Of a stretch of 64,000 bases of DNA, positions 22,927 to 35,202 are shown in pieces. The notes below the pieces were generated by a model. That model was not told where the DNA came from and made no database searches. It was given only the letters and a program-made list of their open reading frames with translations. Source of the stretch: Sphaerosporella brunnea (taxonomy: Eukaryota; Ascomycota; Pezizomycetes; Pezizales; Pyronemataceae); the NCBI GenBank assembly GCA_008704415.1, contig VXIS01000085.1, positions 84,483 through 148,482 of the forward strand, read 5' to 3'. How positions within the stretch are numbered: position 1 is the first letter of the stretch; each line of letters opens with the position of its first letter. The position numbers were made by a program, and so were the translations under genes.

Positions 22927-24151
22927 AAAGCAACGATGTAGTGATGGGGAAACGAAGGCGGCAATTAATTTTGTCGCTGTTTGAAGGGATTCGCTGTTCG
23001 TTTCCTTTCCTTTCTTTGCTATCTACGAGGTCTTCGTTCTGCTTGTCGGGCGCCAGTGATGCGCGATTGAAGGTCCACAAGGCAAACGCACGACAGTGTC
23101 GATTGAGTGCGGTTTTCTTCATCACAGGTACTACCCACCGTTCAGAGAGGTCGCTAGTTTGACGCGTCTCGACGGACGTTGCAACACGTCGAGGACCGCC
23201 GCAAAACGCGGCTAGCGCGTGTAATTCAACGACGCGCCGACAAGCAGCTTGTTCCATTGCCAGAAATTCAAACCCAATGAATACTCGGACGACAGCGCAG
23301 CCGTTGGGCGAATTCAGGTATCTACACCAATAACATGACTACCACAAACTTCAAGAAACTAGCGTTAATTCTTTAAGTGCTCAGTGATAAAGGTAATTAT
23401 AACAGCCAGTGGATGCCACTTATCATGAACGGGCTTATGGACAAGGGCGCAAAACAGTTTGGGCGCAAAAACAGTATCTTGCCCGATGGTGCCCATACAG
23501 ATGGACCTCCGATGGACGCCATATCGCTTGGATATCACTTTGCCACCCTTGTCACCACGGATGGAAAGAAAGCGCAGTACAATTCCGGATGCAGCACAGA
23601 ATGATATCAAACGTTATTATCTTAGTCGGCCACCATGGCAAGGCATAACACCTATCGTTTTGGCCGTGGCTGGCAGGTAGTGGCATCTGCTTCACTGCTG
23701 GGTGCTGACAACCGGGTGCAAATCCAGCGATTAAGATCCAGTCATTGAAAACCCCAGAGGATACAAAACAACATTCCGAGATCCATACCATGAGCAGACG
23801 GGTACATATCATGAGCGCATACAAGCCTTGTCGGGTCCAAATCATGAACAGGTACAAATCTTGGAGGGTACAAATCCTGAGGGGTGCAAATCAAATCGGG
23901 GTGCAAGTATACTATATATAGCGTCCTCTCTCTCCGTCTGCCCCCTCTTGCTCTCAGTAGTCTTGTGCATTGTCCGATCTCACGACTGCTACCTGGGTCC
24001 GAAACACACATATCTACAGCCGTTCGAGAGTCCTATAGCTTGCCATATCAATTCCGCAAAGAAGCTGAGGTAAGTATATATCCTTGACTCGGAGGCATTG
24101 CTTCTATGCCCTGGTCGACGTACTCACTAATCATAATTTAGCGCAGTTTTC
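22927..24151. other. intergenic with degenerate short tandem repeats and 5' leader of the next gene
   Basis: Between about 23705 and 23910 a loose repeat of roughly 18-22 bp built on GGGTACAAATC recurs. It ends at a TATA box (23913-23920). A GTAAGT donor at 24070 and an acceptor at about 24141 or 24146 suggest a 5'UTR intron of the gene starting at 24152. Confidence 0.45.
23913..23920 (+). promoter_or_regulatory. TATA box of the 558-aa orphan gene
   Basis: TATATATA-type motif about 240 bp upstream of the ATG at 24152, with a probable leader intron (24070 to about 24141) in between. Confidence 0.5.
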
Positions 24152-25879
24152 ATGGATCATATACGTCCGCCCCCGCCGCCACCCGTTCTCACCCCGGCGA
24201 TCATGGGACGTTTTGAGCGGGGAGCTGATAAATACTTCCCGTCACGTATTATACCCGACCATGCTTCCGTCGCCGCTATCTTCGAAACTGTGGACCCTGT
24301 CGATAAAGATTGCTTCGCGGACTATTTTGTGCGACTACTTCCTGCGCGTCAAGTTTGTGCCACCGATATAGTGAAGGTATCAAGCGTGATCGGAAGAATA
24401 TTCAGCGTCATGAAGGAACGTAAGAAGGCTTTCAGTCAGCTGGAGCTCACTGATTATCTTCGTCAGCTTCCATGCCAACGAGCTGGCGAAATGTTCTTAC
24501 ATTTTTATCGATATTACTTTGTGGACATGGTAAGTGAACCCCTAAGCGCGGAAAGAACGATTTACTAACAATGTACACAGCTGTGGGTGACACCTGAAAT
24601 CCGTGCCCAGGTTAGTGCTAGCGGTGCTCGAGTGCGAAGCGGTGAAGGAACTGGCGTTGCAGGTTCCCCGTCTGGTGGACAGATTGTGTCTGATGCTGGA
24701 AACCCGCCGTCAATGGTGGAGAACGCTCCTTCCGGCTCGCTGGAATGTTCCTCCAACCTCAATCAAAACCAGATCCAGACACTAGACGCTTCTCGTCTTC
24801 CGCCACCTGGTAGTGTGGCCACCCCGGTTGAGACGCAGACCGCTACTGCTGGTCGCGTAACCGCGCCCACCATCCGAAATATTCCTGTGCAGTCTGCACC
24901 GATACTTCATCAAGGGTACGAAAACCATGGTCTCACGAGCTTGTTGCCAGTTGATGAAAATTCCATCAGGCTGCAGACGGTAATTACCAACACACCGAGA
25001 CCGCAGCTCCGGGCGCGCGGTCCCGGTCAGGGCGCACCTCGGGGGTCCACCAACAGGCGCCGTACCGCTCTTTCCCACACTCAGAGCGATCAAGGCGATG
25101 CTCCTCTGCCGCGCCAGAAGAGGGCTCATACTGAGGCCTCGGCCGATATTTCGAAGCGGAGAAAGGCAGATGACCAGAAGCCAGCCGCTCAAACTAGGGT
25201 GGCGACAGATTTGGTTAAAGCTGGGACAGAAATCCCACCTTTCCTCGAACCGAGTGCCGGAAACAAGCACCTCGATTTCTTCGACGCAACACGAGCGAAC
25301 ATCAACCCCGCGGTATACAGTGCCCTAACCGCGGAGCCGCTCACCGAAGAACGCGTTTTGCGTCATATCCTTAAGATTCGTGAGCTGATCCAGACCGCGG
25401 AGTCGGTGACGAAGGCTCCTCTGGCCGAATTTGAAGCTTTGGACCGGTTCCATGCCGCTTACCCTGCAGCCGCGGGCGAGCTTCCTTCGTCGTATGTGCT
25501 GCAGAACGGTATCTGGGTGTGGGCACAGGTGTCCTGGGCGCAGTGGAAGCGGGATTTCGACAACGCACCTACATGGCCGTTTCTTGAGTTCGGCGCTTCG
25601 GTTCCAGCTGGAGCCCAGCAGTCTCAAGCGACCGATACGACGGCTGCGCCAGAAGTTATTGAAGTTCTTGACCCTGACGATGCTGATTGGTTGGCTGAGT
25701 TTATCTGGAGCGACCGCGATCATGTGGTCACAACGTCACCGGACGATCACGCAGCCGGCGAGGATCCACCGGCGCCCCTCGCTGGAGATACGATCTTCTA
25801 TCCTCCCATATATCTGCACTCCGCAAACGCCGATGCGCCAGACACTTCCAACTCCGGCTCGGGCGCCCGCGAGCAGTAA
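24152..25879 (+). CDS. 558-aa orphan protein, two exons
   Basis: Exon 1 is 24152-24529, exon 2 24581-25879. The 51-bp phase-0 intron has strong signals (GTAAGT, TACTAAC, TACACAG). Residues 20-130 are well-mixed and probably folded (ADKYFPSRIIPDHASV, then MFLHFYRYYFVDM). The middle, about 130-330, is Ser/Pro/Thr-rich with a basic nuclear-localisation-like patch (KRAHTEASADISKRRK). The C-terminal third has a second folded-looking part (ERVLRHILKIRELIQ, WVWAQVSWAQWKRDF) and an acidic tail. Not assigned to a family. A nuclear location is inferred from the basic patch only. Confidence 0.75.
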
Positions 25880-28184
25880 GATCCCGAATTGATGATATGA
25901 CTGGTGGATAATATTTACTGGGAGGGGTTTCCTGCGACTGTTGTCTCTGTTTTGTGATTGCCTTTGTTGCTGTTTCGTGTTCGTCCTGTATTGCAATAGG
26001 AATAATTTGTCGCAATTGTATATTTTGTCCAATCGGTGATGTTAGTACCTTCGTGTACTTGGTATCGTAGAGGATACATTGTGTAGTGTGAGAAGTGCTG
26101 TAGTTATAACCAATAAGAAAGCACTGTAGTTACTCTAGGCCAGCTTCAAGACCCGAAGAGGGAAAGAAAGACTTCAATACGATTGATTGGGATGCAAAGC
26201 CGTGATTGGGTGAACCACGGATGTTAAAAGCAATAAGCACTGATTGGTTTCCATTCCGTAAGGGCTCACTCTGCGCACCGAGGCGCAGTTAGCGATCATA
26301 AGCTGTGTTTCTTGGTTGAGGTTTCATTAGTCCCAATCTGGAAGGGACCTTGTATGATTTTCCTCAGCAATCGCCCCACGGCTCACAATTTTCTCACTTT
26401 ATTTTTGTCTTAGAAGATCCTCGTTGTTTCTTGGCTTTACGTCCTGTAATGACGTGTCAATCTTCGACTGGAATAGCTAGTCCCTGACATAATTTGTTTC
26501 CTATGCATGATTGAACCCTTTCCTAGAACGTCAGTCAGCGTTTGTGAATTCAAGTGCAAAGACCAGGTCTAGAAGGCACGAAACCTGAAGACTGGCATTC
26601 CACGTGACAATCACAGATTACAAGTAACCATAGAGGATGACATGAATTTAAGCGATTATGGGCGATGAAGAGATGTGAACATCACGGATTATATAACCAT
26701 ATTGAAATTGCCCTCGGCGCCTTCTTTTCCTCATAATGATCATTATTGGTATCCGCTCTTTCACACGGCTGGAGATTGCTCTCACGTTCCTGTTGTCAAA
26801 AGTGGCTAAGCATCCGGGACGGTGAGTGGGAGAATTTTGTTTGGGGGTGATGAAATTGGCCGACATTGCGAGCGCCTAGAATGCGCGATAATGCGCGCTT
26901 AGCGCTTGGGTGACACTCCCAACCACACTCTTGACTCATAATATCGCACTCGAAACTTCCCAAAAAGGAGGTCCCGAACACGCTCTCCCCCTGAATTTAG
27001 TCTTTGATTGAAAACCAACGATGCGAGTCTCACGAATTGCAGCTTGTAGCGCGTTTCGACATGAAATACTCTCGTTGCGTTCATTTTTTGATTTAGATTC
27101 ATCATAGTCGCATGGGCGAAAAGAGAACAGATCGGAGATTTTTCTCCCACCAACTGAGTCCACTGTCGTACTCTGATTTCTTTAGCAGAAAAAAATGCCC
27201 CTCCCTGGTAGCGAAGTGCAGTCGGCCCGATTCATTCCGGAGGGACCATGTCGTGCTGGAAGATGTTGACCGATCTAACGGAGTCGACTGTAACTCACAT
27301 GCCTTGTGGATATATGTTGACTCACAGTAAACTAGAGCCCACCTGTGCTGACATGACCACCAAGCAATTCTTGAGACTGAAAACAATTGCCTTGTCTCGG
27401 CAAACAGCTTGCCTCTTAAGCGAGTTGTAATAATTAGTGAGTTCTACCTAGTACGGCGTGTTTCATTCATGTTTTTCTGTTTCATCAAATTTCATCGATG
27501 TACCCCTTCTATAAAGTGCTGTCGACGGCGATGACTTCGAGTAGTTCCGCAGGTATACGTTCGATACAATGTACCCGGCAAATCTATCCTAGTAAACGGC
27601 GCACGCGACGAGACTTCCGGCGGCCGCATCGATTCCAACGACTGATACACGTCCTAGATCGTCGTTCGAATAGTACAAAATCAGGAATGAGCGGTTCCCG
27701 TCAATGCTTTTGGACACCTCGACCGGCAAAACGTTGTATTCACTGCAATTACACGAATATAACAGGTAAATACAAAGACAGTTCACAACGAGCAGGAACA
27801 AACAGGAGTATATAAATTTTTAGCAACTAAGAAACAAGAAGAAGCTCAGTCATGGCAAAGTGTCTTGTTCGAAATTCACAATGCACAGTTAACCCAAAGC
27901 ACCGAGTGATAAACCATGAACGCAACCCAGTGATAATCCAGCCTAAGTCAAGCAAAACACCAGCGGTCCGCATCATCAGTAGCTACTGCAGTTTGACGAC
28001 TATTTGACTCCCATTTTCCTCTTTTGTTCAATTTATCTCATCGCTCCACCACCATATCGACACCAACCCCCACCTCGACTGTTACTGCTTCGAGAATGTG
28101 CAGCTTCGACAGTCCCCTATGCGGCACCATCGGCCAACGTCCCCCCAGTTCCTGTGCCAAGGCTACAACCTCCACTACCGCTGA
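25880..28184. other. AT-richer gene-poor stretch
   Basis: No supported gene. Composition is visibly more AT-rich than the flanking genes from about 26050 to 27900. Small ORFs lack coding character. It could be old repeat-derived sequence, but I see no intact termini. Confidence 0.4.
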
Positions 28185-28631
28185 CAATTCCCCTCCCTCC
28201 AAGGAAGAGGTTTGGGGTTCCGCCCAAAAGCCCCGCCGCTTCCCAAGACGCCCATCGAGGACCAACAGCGTCGTCGCCGTCGCCTCCGTGGTACCCGTCC
28301 TTCCGCCGTGGCCAGAGTCACCTGGACAACCTATGATCGGTCTCACAAGCCTGACCGATATGGACGCCAAAAGCTGAGCGGTGGTACTTGTTCGATTTTT
28401 CGGACAAGTGTCAGTACCCTCCTCCCCCTAGTTAGCAAATATAGTTACTGATTTGTGATGGTAGACACCCAGCTGAGCCAGTATTTGGAAGCTGTCGCAC
28501 TTGTCCAGGAGAAAATCCACTTCGGTGGTGTCTCCTGGCGGAGGCGGATGGAGAAGGCGAGAACCAACGTCGACAAGGCGCTTGTGCGCACCCCCGATGG
28601 AGATAGGTGGCTAGAGGTCTTCGGGATTTGA
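28185..28631 (+). CDS. orphan basic protein, last two exons (5' end unresolved)
   Basis: A frame open from 28185 to 28407 reads TWTTYDRSHKPDRYGRQKL after an Arg run. It joins over a 57-bp intron (28408-28464, GTGTCA...GGTAG, branch-like TACTGAT) to a final exon 28465-28631. That exon reads TQLSQYLEAVALVQEKIHF, then SWRRRMEKARTNVDKALVR and WLEVFGI. The last exon is clearly protein-like. No ATG precedes the first stretch in the same frame. Either an upstream exon is missing or the GGGG at 28214-28217 marks a frameshift from the proline-rich frame ahead. Function unknown. Confidence 0.45.
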
Positions 28632-28652
28632 GGAGGGATGGAGCAGTCTATG

Positions 28653-28679
28653 TTTTTTTTTTTTTTTTTTTTTTTTTTT
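28653..28679. repeat. 27-base T run
   Basis: Uninterrupted T from 28653 to 28679, followed by TC- and T-rich sequence, just after the stop of the orphan gene at 28631. It may be a microsatellite or the poly(A) scar of a reversed retrotransposed insert. Confidence 0.7.
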
Positions 28680-29137
28680 CCCCTCCTGCTGATGGGGTTT
28701 TTTTTGGTGTTATGGGGCAGGGGAGGGTGCGATGGAGTTAGTGTTTCCCTGGTGGGAGGAAGGGAGGAGAGGGGAACGTCCTTCTTTGTTTTCCTCCTTT
28801 TTAGATTCTTTTTGCGCTGTGTTTTTCCTCATACGTACTTGAAGGTGTGCCCAAGCGGTAATTCTCCCCACTCCATCGTTAAGCTATGGGGAAGCAGCCC
28901 TCGTACTCCACTCCTGGTAATCGTAGTTAGTTGCGAGCGCCAGAGGGCGGCGAGACTTCTCATACATACTCTCATAAATCAAGGCTAACGAGGCCGGGCT
29001 GGCCAGTACTGGCTGTATTCTGGTGCGTTCGGAGGGCAATACCCTGTTAGCGTGGCCAGCTCGCCGATTGACCACTAAAACACTCGCTGGGAGACTAGCC
29101 ATGCATTTCGGCAAATCTCAGCACGAAAGCTAGGCGG
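28680..29137. other. intergenic
   Basis: No supported gene. Confidence 0.4.
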
Positions 29138-29329
29138 TTAACCACTAGCAAACAAATACGAGCGAATAAAGGGCGGAGAAAACAAACCCAAAGACTTCCG
29201 AACAAGTGAAATGTGATTTTGTTTGTTCTGTTTTACTGATGAATGTCATAGCTACTTGTTTGGCAGTCTTTTTGTTTTTGTTTTTCACCCATTTGTTCGC
29301 TTGTATTGGTTTGCTAGTGGCTGGTGGTT
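29138..29329. mobile_element. foldback/MITE-like palindrome
   Basis: The left arm begins AACCACTAGCAAAC at about 29140. The right arm, read in reverse complement from about 29329, gives CCACTAGCAAACCAATAC. The two arms stay alignable for 60-80 bp inward through AAAACAAAC and AAAGAC-type stretches to a centre near 29235. The element is about 190 bp with no coding sequence. Arms differ by substitutions and small indels, so it is not recent. Confidence 0.55.
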
Positions 29330-29477
29330 GATATCTTATCGCGATAATATTTTTTCTTTACCAAACTGCCTGCGTTTGGTGCGGAGATTCACCTAGCGCG
29401 TGTTTTAGTGAGCAACTCGCGAACAGACTGCTTAGCGCACCCGGGTAATAGCGAACCGCCAGGCAGGTCGAACGGAC

Positions 29478-29545
29478 CAGAACATGGCGTAACGGTGGCG
29501 CGTTGACGGCAGGATCCTGGGTTCGACTCTCGGCAACATCTTTTT
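29478..29545 (+). ncRNA. tRNA-like Pol III unit, SINE candidate
   Basis: A box-A-like TGGCGTAACGG (29485-29495) and a box-B-like GGTTCGACTCT (29520-29530) lie at tRNA spacing. The T-arm pairs CTGGG with CTCGG, and TTTTT at 29541-29545 could terminate Pol III. The acceptor and anticodon stems do not pair, so it is not a functional tRNA. A tRNA-derived SINE or tRNA pseudogene fits best. Confidence 0.35.
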
Positions 29546-31094
29546 GCGGGATAGGGAGTGTCTGCGCCCGGTAATCTATCCCTATATGATCGGGTTGGCG
29601 TAGCGTTTACCGGTGGCGTTTTCCAGAGGTTCAACGCTAAATTTCCGACCGTCGGATTTTGGAGCGAAGCGACTGCACAGCTCAACCATTGTGGAGCGGA
29701 ACTGTGGAGGAGCTTATGCGACGGTACTGCTGAGCGTGTGTGCGGCGAGGAAAAATGTGGTTGCGAAGCAGTAGAGGAAAGGGAGGAGTTGGGGTCGAGG
29801 AGGCAAGACTGTCTCACTTCCCACACGGACAAATACAATCGTATTCCATTCTACAAATATCGACAATACAAATCTACAGTGTATAGCAGCGTAGTCGCCC
29901 CGCAGTATCGTCGCTAATGCGCCGGCACGGCTCCGCTCCATAATGGTAGAACCGCGCAGTTGTTGCTTCTGACTTCTTGCACCGCATAAAACAAGTATTG
30001 GTGAGTGACTGGCTGTACGTCTTCACGTGGGTTGAAAACATGAAGGCTGATGGTGGGATTTAGATGAATGAAGAAAGGGATATGCAGCGTCAAAGCAGGC
30101 TGGATGTGGTCCTGGCGATAACAATAGCTCGACGTTGGTTGCTCGGAGGGAATTTGCCTTCGCACCATGCACTGTTGGGTTGGGATGTTCGCATTGTCTT
30201 TTTTTTTTTTCTTTTTTACGCAATTAAACCGTTTCACACACATACGCCCTGACTGCAACGTACATATGGCTTTACATTACGTGGCGCTGGACTAATGACT
30301 GCACACCGTGTGGTAGCCACACGGGTGTCGACTGCAAGGCTTGCTATTCTCCGTTTTTGGAAGCCGTCCCATCCACCTGGAGCGGTCGTCCATGTGCCCG
30401 CAAGCATGAAACATCCTGCGGTCGGTTTGGCGGTTGTGGCTTGGTCCATAGACTCCGGCAAGCTTTTCTGTGGACAGCAGTTCGGAGCAGCAGCCTACAG
30501 CCCGTGCAGGATATAATGGAGTGACCAAGTTTCCACCTTCAGCTTCCCCGTGTCAGGAGTTGCTGACCTCCGCAGAAATGGAATCCCAAATTCAAGCAGT
30601 GTGAAGTTTGGAGGCCTTAAAACGCACACGCAGACGGTATCCCACATAGTGTTGTTGTGGAGTTGTGCTCGATATTCTACACCTTCTGCAGGGAAAATAG
30701 ATGGAGTCGGCGTTTCAAAGAGCAACAAACTTCTGAGACGTACACCCATTACTGTGTCAGGGCCGTTTTCCTTTCACTATCAGTCCCTCAGAGGCACCCC
30801 CGATTTCGCTTCACTCCAGCGGCTGTTTCGTGTTAGGAACGAGCCTCCAGGTCTGATATTTGAAGATAGCGCTTTGCTTGCAAAGTTCCGACAAACGCTT
30901 GAACCTGGTAGTCTATGGGGGCAACTCCAGGTCACGTTCACAGGCACTGTATCACATCCACCTTTTGCTCGTGCTTGGTCCATGGCAGCGCATGCTGATT
31001 CAAGGCATGCACAGATTCCATTCGCAGATACGGGAGTTACTCTAAACCACAGGCGTTTTAACTGCACAGTAGCGCCACCTTCACCAAAGCCAAT
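29546..31094. other. gene-poor stretch
   Basis: Open frames occur on both strands (for example 30550-31098 plus and 30780-31127 minus), but neither shows convincing protein character. No repeat recognised. Confidence 0.35.
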
Positions 31095-31695
31095 ATGAAC
31101 GGCGATCCTTCTTCCAATCCAGGTCATGTCCCGCCATCTAGTGAACCCCTCGCGGCGCCTTCAATCCATGCTGCAAATGCAGATGCCGTCGCGCCTTCAC
31201 GTGCTCCGAGTCCAGCAGCTCAGTGCCACCTCCCTAAATCAGCGCCGTCAACCCAGCTACCATGGAGCTTACCTACAGTATAGACAAACCCAATAACGGG
31301 TTCCGCTTCGGACCGCGAGCTGACGGTATCCATGTTCCCACACGCCACTGGTGCGGGGTTCGTCGAATCCGGGGATCTCGCACCCAGGGAGCGCGCCGGT
31401 GATGGTGCCGGGGACGGGTTCGAGCCAGAGGCTGGCTTCGAGATTGCTCATGATGTGGAGGTTATGGAAATGTTGCTGGAAAAGTGTGGAGATCTGTGGG
31501 TATGCAGTGCATGTTCTGATCGCACCGCGACGGGGCCATCTCGACGGTAAGATATACACCTTCTTCTTCACACAATTCAAATCGTCCAGAGTGAACTCTT
31601 TAAAGGCGCAATTGAAGAGTCTTGATCTGCGCGTGATCGCCGTTTTCGATCATGCGCTGTCGGCCCCGCACGTGTTCTTCGTTCGAGATCACTGA
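31095..31695 (+). pseudogene. possible decayed coding region
   Basis: ATG 31095 opens 62 codons rich in Pro, Ser and Ala. The reading then seems to pass to other frames: one with MELTYSIDKPNNGFRFGPRA (from about 31262), one with FVESGDLAPRERAGDG and VEVMEMLLEKCGDLWVC (from about 31365), and one ending FKSSRVNSLKAQLKSLDLR (to 31695). No clear introns separate them. The minus strand also has a readable ORF over 31269-31460, so strand is not certain. Confidence 0.3.
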
Positions 31696-32742
31696 CCGGT
31701 CGTCCAGCACAATTTCTCCCGTATCCTTTTCTTCAAAATCTCCTCATGGAGTGCTGGCACTGTTTCCATCCATGGAACTCCATCAAGTTACTATATGAGT
31801 CCCTGGTAGAAATTCTTTCCCATGGGTCAATGTCCGTCTCAGAAGAGGCCGGCGAGCAGCTGTTCGTTACAACATCGCAGCTTTCAATGCAAACTCCGCG
31901 AACTGTGTGCATGCGAAGACCAGTGTCACGTGCAATTCCGCATGACGAAATGGACCGTATCCGGCGTTTCAGCACTGCTGATCCAGTGGTCGTCAATACG
32001 CGCATTGGTAAAACGGAAAAAAAAAGGTGTTGCAATGTTCCCCGTCCCATGACTGATCTGTATTTCTTGCAAACAGTTAGCAGTGATGTGCACCTGTGTA
32101 TTGAAATCGTTTGTGCGGCACTGAGGGTTTGTGAAGCGTCGATCCTCAGTGCTAGCAGTCCCACGGCCATAGATATCCTGTGGCTATCGTCTGGTTAGCA
32201 TGTTCAGCAGTGCGTTAGGGAGTGGAGAAGCCCTTGGCAGAGATGGTAGCCCAGCTGCAATCCTAGTATCTGTTGTTTGAATCAGAAGTGAAACAGCCTT
32301 CTTTCCTTGGGAGTTGATCGATAGACGAGCGTTCATGTACAAAATTGCATGGGTGTCTACAACGCGTGGTGGGCGTGTTCTGGACGACGTACTACGCATC
32401 CCCAGTCAGCATAAAAAACAAACCACGGCTAGAGAGATGCCAGCATGCCAGTGTGTCAAGTGGCGTTTCCGATCCAGGGGGGACGTCTAACGGATCACAT
32501 TTTTTAGTCGTTGTAACCTCTTCGTGAGCTTGTAAGATCCGCTAATTCACAGATGCAAATAAACTCAGAAACATTCACAGGCGGGCACTCGTAGGTGCAA
32601 ATGAGCTTGATCTTCACGGCTGAGAACTCGGACCATTTCCACTCGGTGTACATTGCTTATTTTAAATCATTGCTACGACTATATAGGCTACGAGGCTATT
32701 CATCACGTGTAGCTGTGGCCCATGGTCGTTTTCCACGCAGCT
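31696..32742. other. intergenic with a dispersed repeat copy
   Basis: No supported gene. 32511-32570 is repeated at 40731-40790. Confidence 0.4.
32511..32570 (+). repeat. 60-bp dispersed repeat, copy 1
   Basis: 54 of 60 positions match 40731-40790, with four transitions and two transversions. Both begin TTGTAACCT and end AAATAAACTCAGAA. Probably the edge of an interspersed element; the other copy sits inside the transposon nest. Confidence 0.7.
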
Positions 32743-34184
32743 CTAGTTGTTGCGACGGGTGGTCGTGGCAGGAGCCGAACCGCGGCCGGCAACAGGAGTA
32801 GTGGTGGCAGCCCCCTCGTTGGCACCGTTGCGGCCAGGTCCAGCGTTAGAAGTGCTGGCCTCACCAGGGGAGCGTCCGTTAGCACCGCGAACACTGCGCG
32901 ACGCGTCCCGACTGAAGTAACGAGGCGGGCGAGTCGGCGACTGCGCACCGTTAGGCGAATGGTTTCCACCCGGAGAGTCCGAGGCTTCGACGTTTGAACG
33001 GGACCTGGAAAACCAAGCGAGTCGGGATCGGCCTCCGAAGAAGTTCCTGCCAGGACGAGGGGTCTGCGCAGCGTCACCTCCGCTGTCAGCTCCGGCCTCA
33101 TGCCTAGACCTGGATCTGGATCTGCGCTCGTACAGCAGGTGACGACGAGCAGCGGTCGTGGGGCTGGTGCGGGAGATTGCAGCAGCACTGAGAGGATCAG
33201 TCGGGGATCTGCGCTTGGGAGAACCCGGCGGGGCAACGTTTCCACGACCAGTAGCGCGTCTGGAATACCTGGCGACGAGATCGGCGAACCTGCTGGTGGT
33301 CTTGCTGAAACGTGCGGGCATTGACTTGATGCTACGCTTGAGCTTGCGAGAGAATTGCGAGAAACGGTTCAGGACCTCAGGACTGGCATCGGGAGAGGAG
33401 GTGAGCGTGTTGTTCGCTTCGTTGTCGTAAGTCTCAGTCAGTTCGTCGATCGCCGAAGGACTGCTTCATATGTCAGTCTCGTATACATGTACGGTCCTTT
33501 CGAGGAAGAGCGCCTACGGGTGACCACCGCCACAGCCAGCGGTTGGAGTCTGTATCTTGATGGTGCCCTGCGGACTGTCGGGAGCCTGAACCTCAAGAGA
33601 ACTCCCAGAACTGGGAGTCTCAGCCCCTGTCGGACTCTGAGGACTGGTGGGAGTCTCAGGCTCGGTCGGGCTCTGAGGACTGGGCGGAGCATGAATGACG
33701 ATCTGGGGTGGAGCTCCGTTCGTCTGCACCACAGTTTCCACCACAGTTCCATCCTTTTCGAGCTTCCATCCAGTAAAATCAAGGATTCCATCCTTATGGT
33801 CGCCGTGCTCCCGAAGGAGAGCGGGGATTATATCTGACGGATCGCCAAATTCTGGGTCAACCGAAGTGTCAACTCGACGCGCATAATGCATCCTACGACC
33901 GTTCAACCTGATGGTCTCCTCGTCCCATTTATCCAGCTGGCGGCGAGGCACTGAAATGTGTTAGTACGCCAGATGTACAATGTGAGATTCAAACGTGTTG
34001 AGGAACCAGACGTACTTTGAGTGCCCCAAAAAACCTCGCTGGGTGGGTTCTCATGCGGAAGGATTCCCAACCACGCGTCACATTCCTGGCGCGAGATTCT
34101 GTACGGGTTAGGAGGAGGAGCAGAGCTCTTGGCGGGCTTGCGCTTCGCCCTGCGGGCTGCTTGGCGAGTGCCGTTGGCCGGCAT
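32743..34184 (-). CDS. 439-aa orphan, Arg/Ser/Pro-rich, three exons
   Basis: Exons 34184-34016, 33950-33518 and 33460-32743. The introns are 65 bp (GTACGT...TTTCAG) and 57 bp (GTAGGC, branch ACTGAC, GCAG); both joins keep the frame. The N-terminus is basic (RQAARRAKRKPAK), then a compact segment (NPYRISRQECDAWLGILP, MPRRQLDKWDEETIRLNGRR) looks folded. Residues about 130-200 are Pro/Thr/Ser with repeated PSPQSP and TPTSPQSP. The last 240 residues are Arg/Ser/Asn/Gly-rich (RRSRSRSRHEAG, RPPRYFSRDASRS), like an RS-type disordered tail. A nuclear or RNA-associated role is possible but only from composition. Confidence 0.7.
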
Positions 34185-35202
34185 GGCGTTGATGAACGGA
34201 GTTGTAGGTGATACGGCGAACGAACGGTGATATGAAAGGAATATGAAACGGGTGGTAACGAGCGGCGGTCAAAATGGGTTTGTGGGGGGGATAGGGGATG
34301 AAGAGGCGGCGCGGCGGTCGAAATGAAGTAGCGTCTTCATAGAATTATGACATCAGAAAATTTTTCGCCGCAAATCTTTGGGCCATGTTGGGCCACTCTT
34401 TGTAACCCGCATTGATTGTTCATGTGGCACTCGGTGTCGATGGCTGATTACTCTTTTCCTGGAAGCATAACCAGTATTGAACCACAACGGCTTGTAAGCA
34501 CCACAACTTTCCTTCGACCAACCGTTCCACTCACCCTTTACCTTCAAGACAAATTGCAGCCACGGCACGATGCCTCCAGACGCTTGGTCGAACTGGCCAC
34601 AGATGCCAACAAAGTACAGCCGCCAGAGCGAAGTCGGACAGCGTCAACGAGCGGGAATCGTCGTTGAAGCATCAGCGCCAGGGCGAGGCTAAGAAAGTTG
34701 CCGAAGCACAGGCAAAGGGCAAATCAAAAAAGAGGTACACAGTTTTGACACATCGAGCCATACATGCACTTCATGATCGCAAAAATGTGATACCGCCAAA
34801 GCTCATGAATGACGACGGGCGTTGAAAGAACGGTTGGAGTTCCCTGGTCCGATTGGCTGCGTTGTGAACTCTGCCGGGAGGGAGTTTGTCCACTCACTAG
34901 GAAGCTTGAAGTCTGGAATCTTTGCGAGCTTGCATCGATAACCTTGTGGCTTTGACCAGTTTGATCACCGGGAAAGCCATTCCAGGCCAACGACTGCCTT
35001 CCGTGAGTGCTGGTAGTGCGTGGGTGATTCCTTGGACGCCGCCTCTCACCACCCGATAGGGTCCATGATTTACTCCTACGCTCCGTTCCCTGCATAGGCC
35101 ATGAATATCGTGCATAGGACATGCATGAGATGGCTGGCAAGGAGTGTCGATGGTCATGTCTCGTCAGAATCACTCTGAGAGGAAGTTGGTGATAATTTTA
35201 TA
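34185..35202. other. intergenic
   Basis: Promoter side of the 439-aa gene, then non-coding sequence up to the MITE at 35203. Confidence 0.4.

Noticed and set aside
31733..32198. Opposed 145- and 150-aa ORFs
   Set aside because: Neither strand has convincing composition, and no splice signals improve them.
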